A stretch of DNA of 64,000 bases, taken from assembly GCA_024684065.1 (NCBI GenBank), contig JAIKXO010000009.1:1-64000 (forward strand), given 5' to 3'. A program made the position numbers and the translations under genes. Numbering within the stretch: the stretch's first letter is position 1; each line of letters starts with the position of its first letter. Origin of the DNA: Lachnospiraceae bacterium (GTDB taxonomy: Bacteria; Bacillota_A; Clostridia; Lachnospirales; Lachnospiraceae). The notes under the pieces were generated by a model. That model saw only the letters and a program-made list of their open reading frames with translations. It was not told the origin of the DNA and did no database searches. Positions 1 to 7,368 of this stretch are shown here, one piece after another.

Positions 1-1
1 C

Positions 2-73
2 CATGCCGCAGGATGCCCGGCAAAGACAAGGGATATACTGGATTATCTCAGGAGATATCCGGAGGACGTATGA
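2..73 (+). CDS. C-terminal fragment of an upstream gene cut by the window edge
   Basis: This frame is open from the window edge to a TGA at 71-73 and ends in ..DYLRRYPEDV. Its codons (AGG, AGA, CCG, GAT, ATA) match the neighbouring genes. The 30 bases after the stop hold the GGGAGG site of the histidine kinase, so an operon is likely. Other frames are also open here, one stopping at 100-102, so the choice rests on codon use only. The family cannot be identified from 23 residues. Confidence 0.35.
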   Translation, partial: HAAGCPAKTRDILDYLRRYPEDV

Positions 74-103
74 GCAGGTGGTTTCTTATGCGGGAGGCTT
101 AAA

Positions 104-1399
104 ATGGCAAAGATAAATCTGTATCTGCAGTCATATGCACTTTTTGTGATGATCATCATAATGCTTGGGAACCTGCACGGAAACAGGAAACCGGACAGGG
201 CGGTCAGGCTTTTTTACGGAATGCTCTGTTCCGACATAGTGATGCTGTTTACCGGAGCAGTAGATTATTACCTGTTATCAGCGGGAGGCAGGTATGCTTC
301 CATAGAGTTCGTTTTTGAGGGGCTGAGTGATCTTTCCTATTTTATTATACTGGCTCTGTTTATTCTGTTTCTGGATCTGTATGAGAAAGGAGAGAACAAA
401 AGACCGGGATGGATGGCTGTGACAGGGGCATTGGTTAGTGTTGTGTACGGGGTCTTCTGGTTTATAGCGGATGCCTATGATCTGATATATGACCAAAGTG
501 TCGAATCAGTGACTTTCGGTCCCCTTTATGTGATCGGACAGATAGGAGGCTATGTTACAGCCGGCCTGTCGATTGTAATTTTGCTGCGGAGATGGAAATC
601 CTTCAATTATGTTGAGAGATTCGGATTTACTTTCTTTATACTGGGTCCGTTTGCGGCATCCCTTCTTAAGGGGGTCGCAAAGGATATCACGCCTATGCCG
701 ATAATGGTAACCATCTCAGTTTTGACCATTCAAAGCTACGTGCATGCGGCAAGGGAGCGTACCATACAGCAAAAGGAAACGGAGCTTGCCAGGATGCAGA
801 ACGAGCTTTTAATAAGCCGCATGAAACCGCACTTTGTATATAATGTCCTGAATGCGATTTACGGACTCTGTGACATTTCGGCGGAACGGACAAAGGAAGC
901 GATCGCCATGTTTGCACAGTATCTCAGGAACAATCTGATAGATATGGACAGCCTGAGACTGATATCTTTCAGAGAAGAGATCGCTAATGTGGAAAACTAT
1001 CTTGCGATTGAAAAGCTGCGGTTCGGAGATCTTCTGACAGTTGAATATGATATTTCCAAAGATGATTTCATGATCCCGCCGCTGACTGTTCAGACCATAG
1101 TGGAAAATGCCGTACACGGGATCGAGAAAAAACCGGAGGGGGGGATGGTAAAAATCTCAAGTGCAGAACGTAATAATGAATATATAATAACCATATCCGA
1201 TACGGGGACAGGGTTTGATCCGGAGAAGGTCAGCCTGTTTTCTTTTGAAACGGATAACAGTGGAAAAAAACATTTAGGACTCTACAGCACACGCTATCTG
1301 TTAAGAGAACTCTGCGGCGGGGAGATATCTGTGGAAAGCAGGCCCGGAGGCGGAGCCGTGGCTGTAATAAAGATCCCTGAGGAGGAAGCGGAAGTATGA
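104..1399 (+). CDS. LytS-type sensor histidine kinase
   Basis: Membrane sensor kinase of the HisKA-less LytS/YehU class. About six hydrophobic segments fill residues 1-215. A short coiled-coil linker follows (about 216-235), then the family hallmark RMKPHFVYNVLN with candidate phospho-acceptor His243. An ATPase domain follows, with an N-box (TIVENAVHG) and a glycine-rich lid (DTGTGFDP). The length of 431 residues is normal for the class. The start is supported by GGAGG about seven bases upstream. It overlaps the next gene by four bases (ATGA), so kinase and regulator are translationally coupled. The N-terminal segment matches no sensor domain I can name, so the signal is unknown. Confidence 0.9.
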   Translation: MAKINLYLQSYALFVMIIIMLGNLHGNRKPDRAVRLFYGMLCSDIVMLFTGAVDYYLLSAGGRYASIEFVFEGLSDLSYFIILALFILFLDLYEKGENKRPGWMAVTGALVSVVYGVFWFIADAYDLIYDQSVESVTFGPLYVIGQIGGYVTAGLSIVILLRRWKSFNYVERFGFTFFILGPFAASLLKGVAKDITPMPIMVTISVLTIQSYVHAARERTIQQKETELARMQNELLISRMKPHFVYNVLNAIYGLCDISAERTKEAIAMFAQYLRNNLIDMDSLRLISFREEIANVENYLAIEKLRFGDLLTVEYDISKDDFMIPPLTVQTIVENAVHGIEKKPEGGMVKISSAERNNEYIITISDTGTGFDPEKVSLFSFETDNSGKKHLGLYSTRYLLRELCGGEISVESRPGGGAVAVIKIPEEEAEV

Positions 1400-2196
1400 A
1401 AATGCTTGTTGCAGACAATGAGATAATAGCACTTGACACGCTATGCCGCACCATCAGGAGCAGCGTTCCGGATGCGGATATAATATCCGCTCTGTCGTCG
1501 GAAGAAGCACTGGATCTGGCGAAGAAGGAGGATCCTGCAGTGGCCTTTCTTGACATTGAAATGCCCGGCATGAGCGGGCTTGAGCTGGCTAAATGCCTCA
1601 AGGAGCAGGTCAGCCCCAAGATGAATATCATTTTTACCACGGGATACGATGAATATGTGCAGGAAGCCTTCATGCAGCTGAGAGCAAGCGGATACCTTAT
1701 GAAGCCGGTTACCGGGGAGATGATACTTAAAGAGCTTGATAATCTGAGGTTCCCGGTAGAGCTTAAGGGGGAAAAGCGGGTGAGGATCCGTGCCTTCGGA
1801 GCGTTTGAGGTATATATAGATAACAAACCTGTCATCTTTCATTATAATAAAACAAAGGAAATGCTCGCATATCTTATTGACCGCGGCGGGATATGCAGAA
1901 TCGGGGAAATCGCAGCTAATCTGTGGGAAGACGAAAAGGACAGTACGGATCACCGGTCGTATATCAGAAATATGATAAATGATCTGACTAAGGTGTTTAC
2001 GAAATACGGCTGCAGAGATGTTATTCTCAGGAAATACGGAGCCATCGGCATCGATGAATCGAAGATCGACTGTGATTACTACGCCTACCGCGCGAGCAAC
2101 CCGGCAGCTGTCAACGCTTTCCGCGGAGAATATATGTCTCAGTATTCCTGGGCTGAGACGACTTTAGCCAGTCTGTCCTTCTGGAAAGAAGTGTGA
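1396..2196 (+). CDS. Response regulator with receiver and winged-helix (SARP-like) output
   Basis: Residues 1-120 form a CheY-like receiver with phospho-acceptor Asp53 in FLDIEMPGMSG and a conserved Lys in YLMKPV. From about residue 133 a second domain begins (RVRIRAFGAFEVYIDNK), typical of OmpR/SARP-type winged helices. It is not the LytTR domain usually paired with LytS-type kinases. The gene shares an ATGA overlap with the kinase, so the two form a two-component pair. Targets are unknown. An extended -10 promoter lies 20 bases after the stop, so the downstream region has its own transcription. Confidence 0.88.
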   Translation: MKMLVADNEIIALDTLCRTIRSSVPDADIISALSSEEALDLAKKEDPAVAFLDIEMPGMSGLELAKCLKEQVSPKMNIIFTTGYDEYVQEAFMQLRASGYLMKPVTGEMILKELDNLRFPVELKGEKRVRIRAFGAFEVYIDNKPVIFHYNKTKEMLAYLIDRGGICRIGEIAANLWEDEKDSTDHRSYIRNMINDLTKVFTKYGCRDVILRKYGAIGIDESKIDCDYYAYRASNPAAVNAFRGEYMSQYSWAETTLASLSFWKEV

Positions 2197-2216
2197 CGAT
2201 TGAGTGACGGTTTGTA

Positions 2217-2225
2217 TGTTATAAT
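2217..2225 (+). promoter_or_regulatory. Extended -10 promoter for a small ORF
   Basis: TGT directly precedes TATAAT (2220-2225), a perfect extended -10. A TTGAGT lies only 14 bases upstream, a poor -35. The expected start, near 2232, is about 14 bases before the ATG of the small ORF at 2246. Confidence 0.45.
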
Positions 2226-2245
2226 ACATTCAGCATAAGGAAAGT

Positions 2246-2377
2246 ATGTATTTAACATTGCAGAAGGTTGACGGGCATGTGAATCAGGGCTATCCTTTCA
2301 CAGCACAGCACAGCACAGCACAGCACAGCATAATATTGTACAGCACTCAGTATTCTGCCCTTCTTAATGAGAAATAA
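2246..2377 (+). CDS. Possible 43-residue peptide containing a pentanucleotide repeat
   Basis: An ATG follows AAGGA by four bases and lies just downstream of an extended -10 promoter. The 43 codons include a twofold TAQHS repeat encoded by CAGCA units at 2301-2330. The stop is 21 bases before a strong GC hairpin at 2399-2421. Promoter, ribosome site, ORF and terminator in the right order make a compact transcription unit. No family is recognised. Because the repeat unit is five bases, gain or loss of one unit changes the reading frame, so the locus could switch. The alternative is chance, in a low-complexity gap. Confidence 0.3.
   Translation: MYLTLQKVDGHVNQGYPFTAQHSTAQHSIILYSTQYSALLNEK
2301..2330. 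repeat. Pentanucleotide tandem repeat (CAGCA)6
   Basis: Six exact CAGCA units, preceded by two more matching bases. Such perfect short repeats slip during replication. Five is not a multiple of three, so any reading frame crossing it would shift. Confidence 0.9.
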
Positions 2378-2395
2378 ATACATATTTTCATGATG

Positions 2396-2545
2396 GGAAG
2401 CCCCCGGATCGTCCGGGGGCTCTTTAAACTGCGCCGGTGTGCCGTTATTATCCAGTGTGACCGGTGTCTGTTTCAGGAGGGCGGCAGCTTCACAGGCCGT
2501 CTCTTTTATGCTGTTATGAAAACAGCCTGATCCAATGTCTGCAGG
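2396..2545. repeat. Paralogous repeat, left copy, starting with a terminator-like hairpin
   Basis: It begins with hairpin AGCCCCCGGA-TCG-TCCGGGGGCT (2399-2421) and continues through GTTTCAGGAGGGCGGC and TTCACAGGCC. The same series occurs at 4919-5085 after the surface protein. Both strands are open in both copies. On the plus strand both end in ..CFRRAAASQA..FMLL then stop. On the minus strand both contain ..ACEAAALLKQ... The copies differ by substitutions and an in-frame insertion, as expected for a formerly coding or structured duplication. It may be a remnant of a small gene; neither strand is proven. Confidence 0.6.
2399..2421 (+). terminator. Hairpin terminator candidate after the small ORF
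   Basis: Ten-base perfect GC stem with a three-base TCG loop, followed by CTTTAAA. The U-tract is short, so strength is uncertain. It lies 21 bases after the stop of the 43-codon ORF. Confidence 0.5.
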
Positions 2546-2741
2546 AGGACCGGATATGCATAAGCCATTGCACATCGGAGCCAGGTTTTCAGGGAATTCA
2601 AAAAAATGATTGACCGCGATAATGAGAAGCGTTCAGGACAAGACAAAAGTCAGACGAGATGAACGCTTTGGAGATATACATAATGGTCAGCGGCGGCCAT
2701 AACAGCTGTGAATAAAGCAAAAAGGAGAAAATCTTATAAAG

Positions 2742-4797
2742 ATGAAAAAGAAAATATTTTCAGGAATCATACTCAGTCTTGCGATGGTGTTTGGCTCAAT
2801 GCCGGGAATGACGATGACAGCAAAAGCCGCTGAGACCGTCGTCATTGGTTCTGATACAAAGCGCTGGGAGCAAGGGAATACGTATGTTCTTAATAATGAT
2901 GTAACAATCCCGGACAGAATTGCAGTTAGCGGCGAAGCTACACTGAAACTTAATGAGGGACACACTCTAACTGCTTCCGCGGGAATTACCGTACCGCCTG
3001 GCGCTAAACTTACAATTGAAGGACCCGGAACACTTGAAGCCTATGCCGGGCAAGGACAATGGTTTAATGCAGGAATAGGGGGCTGAATAATCAGGCCTGC
3101 GGAACCGTCATAATTAACGGTGGAACTATTATTGTAAATAAAAAAGGGCCTGGAGCCGGGATCGGTGGAGGAGCATATAAGAGTGGAGGAGATATAACCA
3201 TAAATGGCGGAACGGTTACGGTTAATCATACAAATGAATCCGGAGCCGGGATCGGCGGAGGAGAAGATGGTAATGGAGGAAATATAACCATAAAGGGGGA
3301 ACGGTAACGGCCACAGGGTCTGACGGAGGCGCCGGTATTGGAGGCGGCGGTCGTGGTGATAATAATCTTGGTAATGGAGGAAATATAACCATAACCGGGG
3401 GAACGGTAACGGCCACAGGGTCTGGCGGAGGCGCCGGTATTGCCGGCCCGGGTATCGGTTCCGGTTCCGGAAATGGTGATGATTCCGTAGAACAAAACAA
3501 AATCACCATTACAGGAGGAGAGATAAAAGCTGTTGCAAATCAAAGTGATACCGGTGGTGAAGGGATTGGTAAAGGTTCACCGGGGGGTAGAGATGTAACT
3601 GTTACTATAGGCTCCGGCGTAACGGTGTACTCCAGTGGTACTGAAATCACGGATGTATCAAAAGTGCCTGAGAACATGAAGACCGCGGGTCCGAAAGATA
3701 ATGTTGATGCCGGTAAAAGGGCGAAATACATGACAGTCAGAAAGGTGGCAAAAGTATCTGAATATCCCAGGGCTGTCAGCGGCCTGACATACACCGGCTC
3801 TGCACAGGAACTTGTAACCGCCGGAACAGCAGAAGGCGGCACGATGCAATATGCCCTCGGTTCCAATGAAACCACATCACCGACAGAAGGCTGGACTGCA
3901 TCCATACCAACCGGAACAGAAGCAAAAACCTATTATGTCTGGTATAAGGCCAAAGGAGATGCGACTTATGCTGATTCAGAACCTGCCTGTATTGAAGTGA
4001 CGATCAGGGAAAGGGGCGCAGAGGATGTCAGGGTGACAGGCGTTACCCTTTCTTCGGAATCGATATCGTTAAAGCCCGGAGATTCAAGCACCCTTAAGGC
4101 TGCCGTGAAACCGGATGACGCAACGAATAAAAATGTCACATGGAGTTCGAGTGATGAAAGCGTAGCGACTGTGGATGCAGACGGAAAGGTAACGGCCGTA
4201 AAGGAAGGCGAGGCCGTAATAACGGTAAAAACCGCAGACGGCGAATTTACAGCCACCTGCAGGGTGACAGTGAAAAAGGATGCTCCCAAGCCGGAGCCTG
4301 AGCCTGAGCCTGAACCTAAACCGGAACCTAAGCCGGAACCGGAGCCTGAGCCTGAGAAGGAAAACAAAGATTCTGAGCACAGGAAGAGCGATAAGAGTTC
4401 GGGCAGTTCCGGGAATTCACTGCCTCCCAATCCCAATGCCCTTACCATTATATATGTTGAAAACGGAGTACGGGTTTTGGGTGCGAGAGCGTCAAAGCAG
4501 GCTCAGGGACCGGCAGCTCAGTTTGCATTCAAACAGATCATGGCTCCCGGGTGTAACGAAGCGTTCTCCTTTAATCTTCTGGCCGACGGCAGGTCTGTCG
4601 ATTTTACTTTGAAAAACGGAAAGCTCATTCTGTTCATTCCCGACGAATACAAAAAGGCAGGAAGGGTGTTCGCTCTGACGGCGATAGACAAAAACGGGAC
4701 GGTGTATTTCTACCCAGATACGGATACAGATCCCGCAACGGTAACAGTGGATGTTAACTTTGAAGGATATGCATTTGACCTGATCTATACAGGGTGA
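2742..4797 (+). pseudogene. Secreted Gly-rich repeat/Big2 surface protein, broken by two -1 frameshifts
   Basis: A signal peptide (KKKIFSGIILSLAMVFGSMPG, cut near TAKAAE) opens the frame at 2742, which stops at 3084-3086. Homologous GAGIGGG / ITINGGTV repeats continue in the next frame to a stop at 3305-3307. They continue in a third frame to 4797. Adding one G to each G5 run (3078-3082, 3295-3299) restores one uninterrupted protein of about 685 residues. After the repeats come a tandem-type domain (about 3760-4010), a bacterial Ig-like Big2 domain (about 4030-4275), a Pro-Glu linker (4290-4355) and a C-terminal domain. No LPXTG sorting motif is present. It may be a true pseudogene, a slipping phase-variable gene, or two assembly errors. 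The last part is open by itself from about 3310. Probably extracellular adhesin or matrix protein. Confidence 0.75.
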
Positions 4798-4918
4798 CAT
4801 GTTTTTGAAAACGTTATCTGATCGTGGGGATATGATCCCCGATCGACGGATTTTCATTTTCAGATGCCAGATGGCTGTTATTACAGACACGGCAGGTGCA
4901 TCATAATTTTTTTGAGCT

Positions 4919-5085
4919 TAAAGAAAGCCTCCGGATCACCCGGGGGCTTTCTTAACTGCGCAGGTGCGCTGTCATTACCTAACGTGAGGGGTGCGCTGTC
5001 ATTATCCGGAGTAAGCAGTGCCTGTTTCAGGAGGGCGGCGGCTTCACAGGCCGCTGCTTTTATGCTATTATAAGGGCAATCTGAT
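4919..5085. repeat. Paralogous repeat, right copy
   Basis: This is the second copy of the element at 2396-2545. It has the same order (hairpin, CTGCGC.GGTG, GTTTCAGGAGGGCGGC, TTCACAGGCC, TTTTATGCT.TTAT), but carries an internal duplication of the GGTGCGCTGTCATTA segment. The plus frame ends ..RRAAASQAAAFMLL then stop at 5071-5073. Together the copies bracket the surface-protein gene. Between 4798 and 5154 nothing else gene-like is visible apart from the leader of the hydrolase. Confidence 0.6.
4922..4954. terminator. Bidirectional terminator after the surface protein
   Basis: Arms AAGAAAGCCTCCGG (4922-4935) and CCGGGGGCTTTCTT (4941-4954) pair with one G-T wobble around a five-base loop. It lies 125 bases after the surface-protein stop and opens the right repeat copy. 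Confidence 0.6.
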
Positions 5086-5154
5086 GCAGCGGAACAGGGA
5101 AGACAGAATATTCAAATTCCAATCCCCATTGGCGCAGAATTAAGGGAGACATAG

Positions 5155-5901
5155 ATGAAGGAGTTTTATATTGACAGTGACGGAATCCGCCTTCATGCGA
5201 AGCTTAACTGTCCCGATAACGTGGAAAAGGGGCCTTTATGTATTCTGATCCCCGGGTTTACGGGACATATGGAGGAGGATCATATCGTTGCGGCTCAGAA
5301 AGCAATAAATGAAGCAGGCGTCATGGTCCTTCGTGCGGAAATGTATGGCCATGGAAAAAGCGGCGGTGAGTTCAGGAACCATACTCTTTACAAGTGGGTG
5401 ACAAACGCTCTTTCTGTAATAAGCTATGCAAAGAAACTGGACTTTGTGACCGACCTTTATCTTTGCGGACATTCACAGGGTGGTCTTCTGACCATGCTTG
5501 TGGGAGGAATGTGTGCCGATGATCTTAAGGCGATCATCCCCTTATCTCCGTCGTGGATGGTTCCGGAATTTTCAAGAAAGGGGACAGTAAGGGGCGTATC
5601 GTTTGATCCGAAGCACATCCCGGAGAGTATATCTTCCGATTACTGGGAGCTTGACGGGGACTATTACCGTGTGGCGCAGACGATACACGTGGAGGATGAG
5701 ATTGAAAGATATGAAGGCCCCGTTTACATCATTCACGGGGACAGGGATGAGACGGTTCCGTTTTCATATTCGGAGGAAGCATTAAAGCTTTACAGGAACG
5801 CGTCGCTTATTCCGGTACGTGGCGGGGATCATTGCTTTAAAGGGCATCTTAATGAGATGTCGGATGCGCTTAAGGAGCTTTTTATAAAAGAACTTTCATG
5901 A
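5155..5901 (+). CDS. Alpha/beta hydrolase (serine esterase/aminopeptidase-like)
   Basis: Soluble alpha/beta-hydrolase of 248 residues. The nucleophile elbow is GHSQGG with Ser107. The oxyanion region is near PGFTGH (residues 33-38). The catalytic Asp lies in HGDRDETVP and the catalytic His in GGDHCFKGH near the C-terminus. A short lid follows residue 125. This layout resembles feruloyl/cinnamoyl esterases and S33-type hydrolases common in gut Clostridia. The substrate cannot be read from the sequence. AGGGAG lies nine bases before the ATG. The gene stands alone between a terminator and the next leader hairpin. Confidence 0.85.
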   Translation: MKEFYIDSDGIRLHAKLNCPDNVEKGPLCILIPGFTGHMEEDHIVAAQKAINEAGVMVLRAEMYGHGKSGGEFRNHTLYKWVTNALSVISYAKKLDFVTDLYLCGHSQGGLLTMLVGGMCADDLKAIIPLSPSWMVPEFSRKGTVRGVSFDPKHIPESISSDYWELDGDYYRVAQTIHVEDEIERYEGPVYIIHGDRDETVPFSYSEEALKLYRNASLIPVRGGDHCFKGHLNEMSDALKELFIKELS

Positions 5902-5912
5902 TACAGTGGTGA

Positions 5913-5938
5913 GGTTTGAAAGCAGAAACTTTCAAACC
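5913..5938. repeat. Intergenic palindrome GGTTTGAAAG..CTTTCAAACC
   Basis: Ten-base perfect arms around a CAGAAA loop, in the gap between the hydrolase and the small membrane protein. No T-run follows, so it is not a normal terminator. It resembles the outer palindromes of the recurrent intergenic family seen elsewhere in the window. Confidence 0.6.
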
Positions 5939-6000
5939 CGGTTGTCGGGTCAGATACGAGTGGGATTATCCGGCTCGCGCCTGGCCTTTGGAGGACAAAA

Positions 6001-6441
6001 ATGGCTAAAAGAAGAAAGAGCGGTTCGAAAGCAGGCATTTTTATTTTTATCATAATCATTGTTATCATCGCATCGGCAGGCCTTCTGGCATATATTGTGC
6101 TCTCGGGAAAGGGCGTCGATTCAAATCCGGTCGCAAAGTCGGTAAACCGCGTCGTCACTAAAAAAGCGGTAGATGCGGTGATAAGGCAGGAGACCGGTGA
6201 AGACATCACGCTTGATGAGATCAAGGCACAGATGAGCACCGAGGATGCAGAAGAGGTGGATTCGATCTTAAACAAGTATGCCGATGAGGGGCTTCTGTCG
6301 GAAGCTGCAGCCATTTATAAGGCAAACGGCGGGGATATCGGGGCAACGGCCAGTGCCGTGAAGGATAAGGTCAGCGATGAAGATATCGACAAATTATATG
6401 AGCTTTATAAAAAGTATGCAGAAGATCTGAACCTGGATTAA
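6001..6441 (+). CDS. Small single-pass membrane protein of unknown function
   Basis: 146 residues. A basic N-terminus (MAKRRKSGSKAG) precedes one strong transmembrane helix (about residues 13-36). The rest is an acidic, helix-forming domain of about 105 residues, which by the positive-inside rule lies outside the membrane. The tail repeats an Asp/Glu-Leu pattern (DEDIDKLYELYKKYAEDLNLD). GGAGG lies seven bases before the ATG. No family is recognised. It is followed by a palindrome cluster and a convergent lipoprotein gene. Confidence 0.75.
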   Translation: MAKRRKSGSKAGIFIFIIIIVIIASAGLLAYIVLSGKGVDSNPVAKSVNRVVTKKAVDAVIRQETGEDITLDEIKAQMSTEDAEEVDSILNKYADEGLLSEAAAIYKANGGDIGATASAVKDKVSDEDIDKLYELYKKYAEDLNLD

Positions 6442-6463
6442 ACGAAACTGTGTGGATCAATTT

Positions 6464-6567
6464 GACATTTGTATACAAATGTCGAATAAATGCGCACGGA
6501 TTTTCAGCGGGAATTGGCACTTCGTGCCGAAAATCCGGCGCGGGAAACGCTTTAATCAGCGTTTCCC
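6464..6567. repeat. Nested palindrome cluster (intergenic element, locus 1)
   Basis: It starts with the perfect 20-base palindrome GACATTTGTATACAAATGTC (6464-6483), whose core recurs at 42609-42636. Next, GCGCACGGATTTTC (6492-6505) pairs with GAAAATCCGGCGC (6529-6541) around an inner hairpin GGCAC-TTC-GTGCC (6516-6528). Last is GGGAAACGC..GCGTTTCCC (6542-6567). The same modules recur at 39945, 42484 and 49046. No protein is encoded. Confidence 0.75.
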
Positions 6568-6570
6568 TGT

Positions 6571-6605
6571 AAAAAAACTGCCATCAGTTATGGAACTGAT
6601 GGCAG
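6571..6605 (-). terminator. Rho-independent terminator of the lipoprotein gene
   Basis: On the minus strand CTGCCATCAGTT-CCAT-AACTGATGGCAG is followed by seven T. This is a 12-base perfect stem, placed 41 bases after the minus-strand lipoprotein stop. Confidence 0.9.
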
Positions 6606-6646
6606 AGAGAAGTCTTTTTCCGGGTGATGCCCGGCGGGCGTCAGGT

Positions 6647-7141
6647 TTACTCTGTATCCGCCCCGGAATAGAATTCGGTTTTTGTCGTATTTTCCTGTAT
6701 AAGTACCGTACTCTGGTTGAATTCCTTTATCATTTCATCAGCCACCTCATGGACTGTCTGTTTATCGATATCGCTTAAATAGATCACGATGGTATACTCC
6801 TGGTATATCATACCGTCGTCACCGATCCAGCCCCCGTTCGCTTCCTGGATCGTATACCCGCCGACACGGTCTATGAGTATTGCCTTTGCCTTTTCCACCG
6901 CCTCTTCGGGTGGGTATACCGGTTCGCCGGTATCCTTGTCATTGGTGCCGAGATACATGACATACTGCACATCATGAGCCTCTTCTTCAGTCAGGCCTCG
7001 TTCGGAAAGAGCCGATTCGATCCTCTGGTCGATCCTCTGGTCAAGCAGCTCCATAGCCTGCTCCAGATTCGCCCCGTTACAGGCGGTAAGGCTTAGACAG
7101 GCCGCAATGCCGGCCAGAATGCACACAACTCTTTTATTCAT
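6647..7141 (-). CDS. Small lipoprotein of unknown function
   Basis: 164 residues. The N-terminus MNKRVVCILAGIAACLSLTAC is a lipoprotein signal with lipobox LTAC, cleaved before Cys21, so the protein is anchored on the outer face of the membrane. The mature part starts with a helix rich in Glu/Gln, then a mixed domain of about 100 residues containing GGYTIQEANGGWIGDDGM. No family is recognised. GGAGG lies ten bases upstream. A good promoter and a strong terminator flank it, so it is probably a single-gene unit. Confidence 0.8.
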   Translation of the reverse strand: MNKRVVCILAGIAACLSLTACNGANLEQAMELLDQRIDQRIESALSERGLTEEEAHDVQYVMYLGTNDKDTGEPVYPPEEAVEKAKAILIDRVGGYTIQEANGGWIGDDGMIYQEYTIVIYLSDIDKQTVHEVADEMIKEFNQSTVLIQENTTKTEFYSGADTE

Positions 7142-7197
7142 AAGTTTATTACCTCCTTCTTTATATATTTCGGAAAATAATGTTTTTGAACATAATA

Positions 7198-7225
7198 ATT
7201 ATATCGTTTTCCTATATATTTACAA
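7198..7225 (-). promoter_or_regulatory. Sigma-A-type promoter of the lipoprotein gene
   Basis: On the minus strand TTGTAA (7220-7225) and TATAAT (7198-7203) are separated by 16 bases. The expected start is about 50 bases before the lipoprotein ATG. Confidence 0.65.
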
Positions 7226-7250
7226 CAGGAAAACCTATGGGATCGATCAG

Positions 7251-7304
7251 TTATAGAAAACGTATTAAATATCAAAAGGCAGATATTTAATTCATTTTCT
7301 ATAA
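7251..7304. repeat. AT-rich 23-base inverted repeat
   Basis: Arms 7251-7273 (TTATAGAAAACGTATTAAATATC, three mismatched positions) and 7282-7304 face each other across an eight-base loop. It lies downstream of the minus-strand symporter gene, has no G/C-rich stem or T-run, and belongs in style to the intergenic palindromes of this window. Confidence 0.75.
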
Positions 7305-7368
7305 CCACGGGCCGGGACAGTGGTCTGCCGTTTTTGTATTACGGGATCCGTACGGAGGTCACTGCGGA

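Larger units (their letters stand above)
2197..2741. other. 545-base accessory gap without a firm gene
   Basis: Contents in order: extended -10 promoter (2217-2225), small ORF with the CAGCA repeat (2246-2377), terminator hairpin (2399-2421), and the left repeat copy (to about 2545). From 2546 to 2741 there is an inverted pair AGCGTTCA / TGAACGCT near 2630-2665 and the leader of the surface protein. I see no promoter I would defend for the surface protein. Confidence 0.6.

Noticed and set aside
2252..2575. Minus-strand ORF over the CAGCA repeat and left repeat copy
   Set aside because: It is only partly matched in the second copy, has no promoter or ribosome site I can see, and crosses the terminator hairpin. 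Kept only as a note under the repeat.
3222..3543. Open minus-strand frames across the Gly-rich repeats
   Set aside because: They are complements of a biased plus-strand repeat (Pro/Ile-rich on the reverse), with no ribosome site, and vanish outside the repeat.
4280..4380. Pro-Glu repeat as a separate gene
   Set aside because: It is the linker of the surface protein (PEPEPEP) in frame with both neighbouring domains; the other-frame ORFs are shadows.
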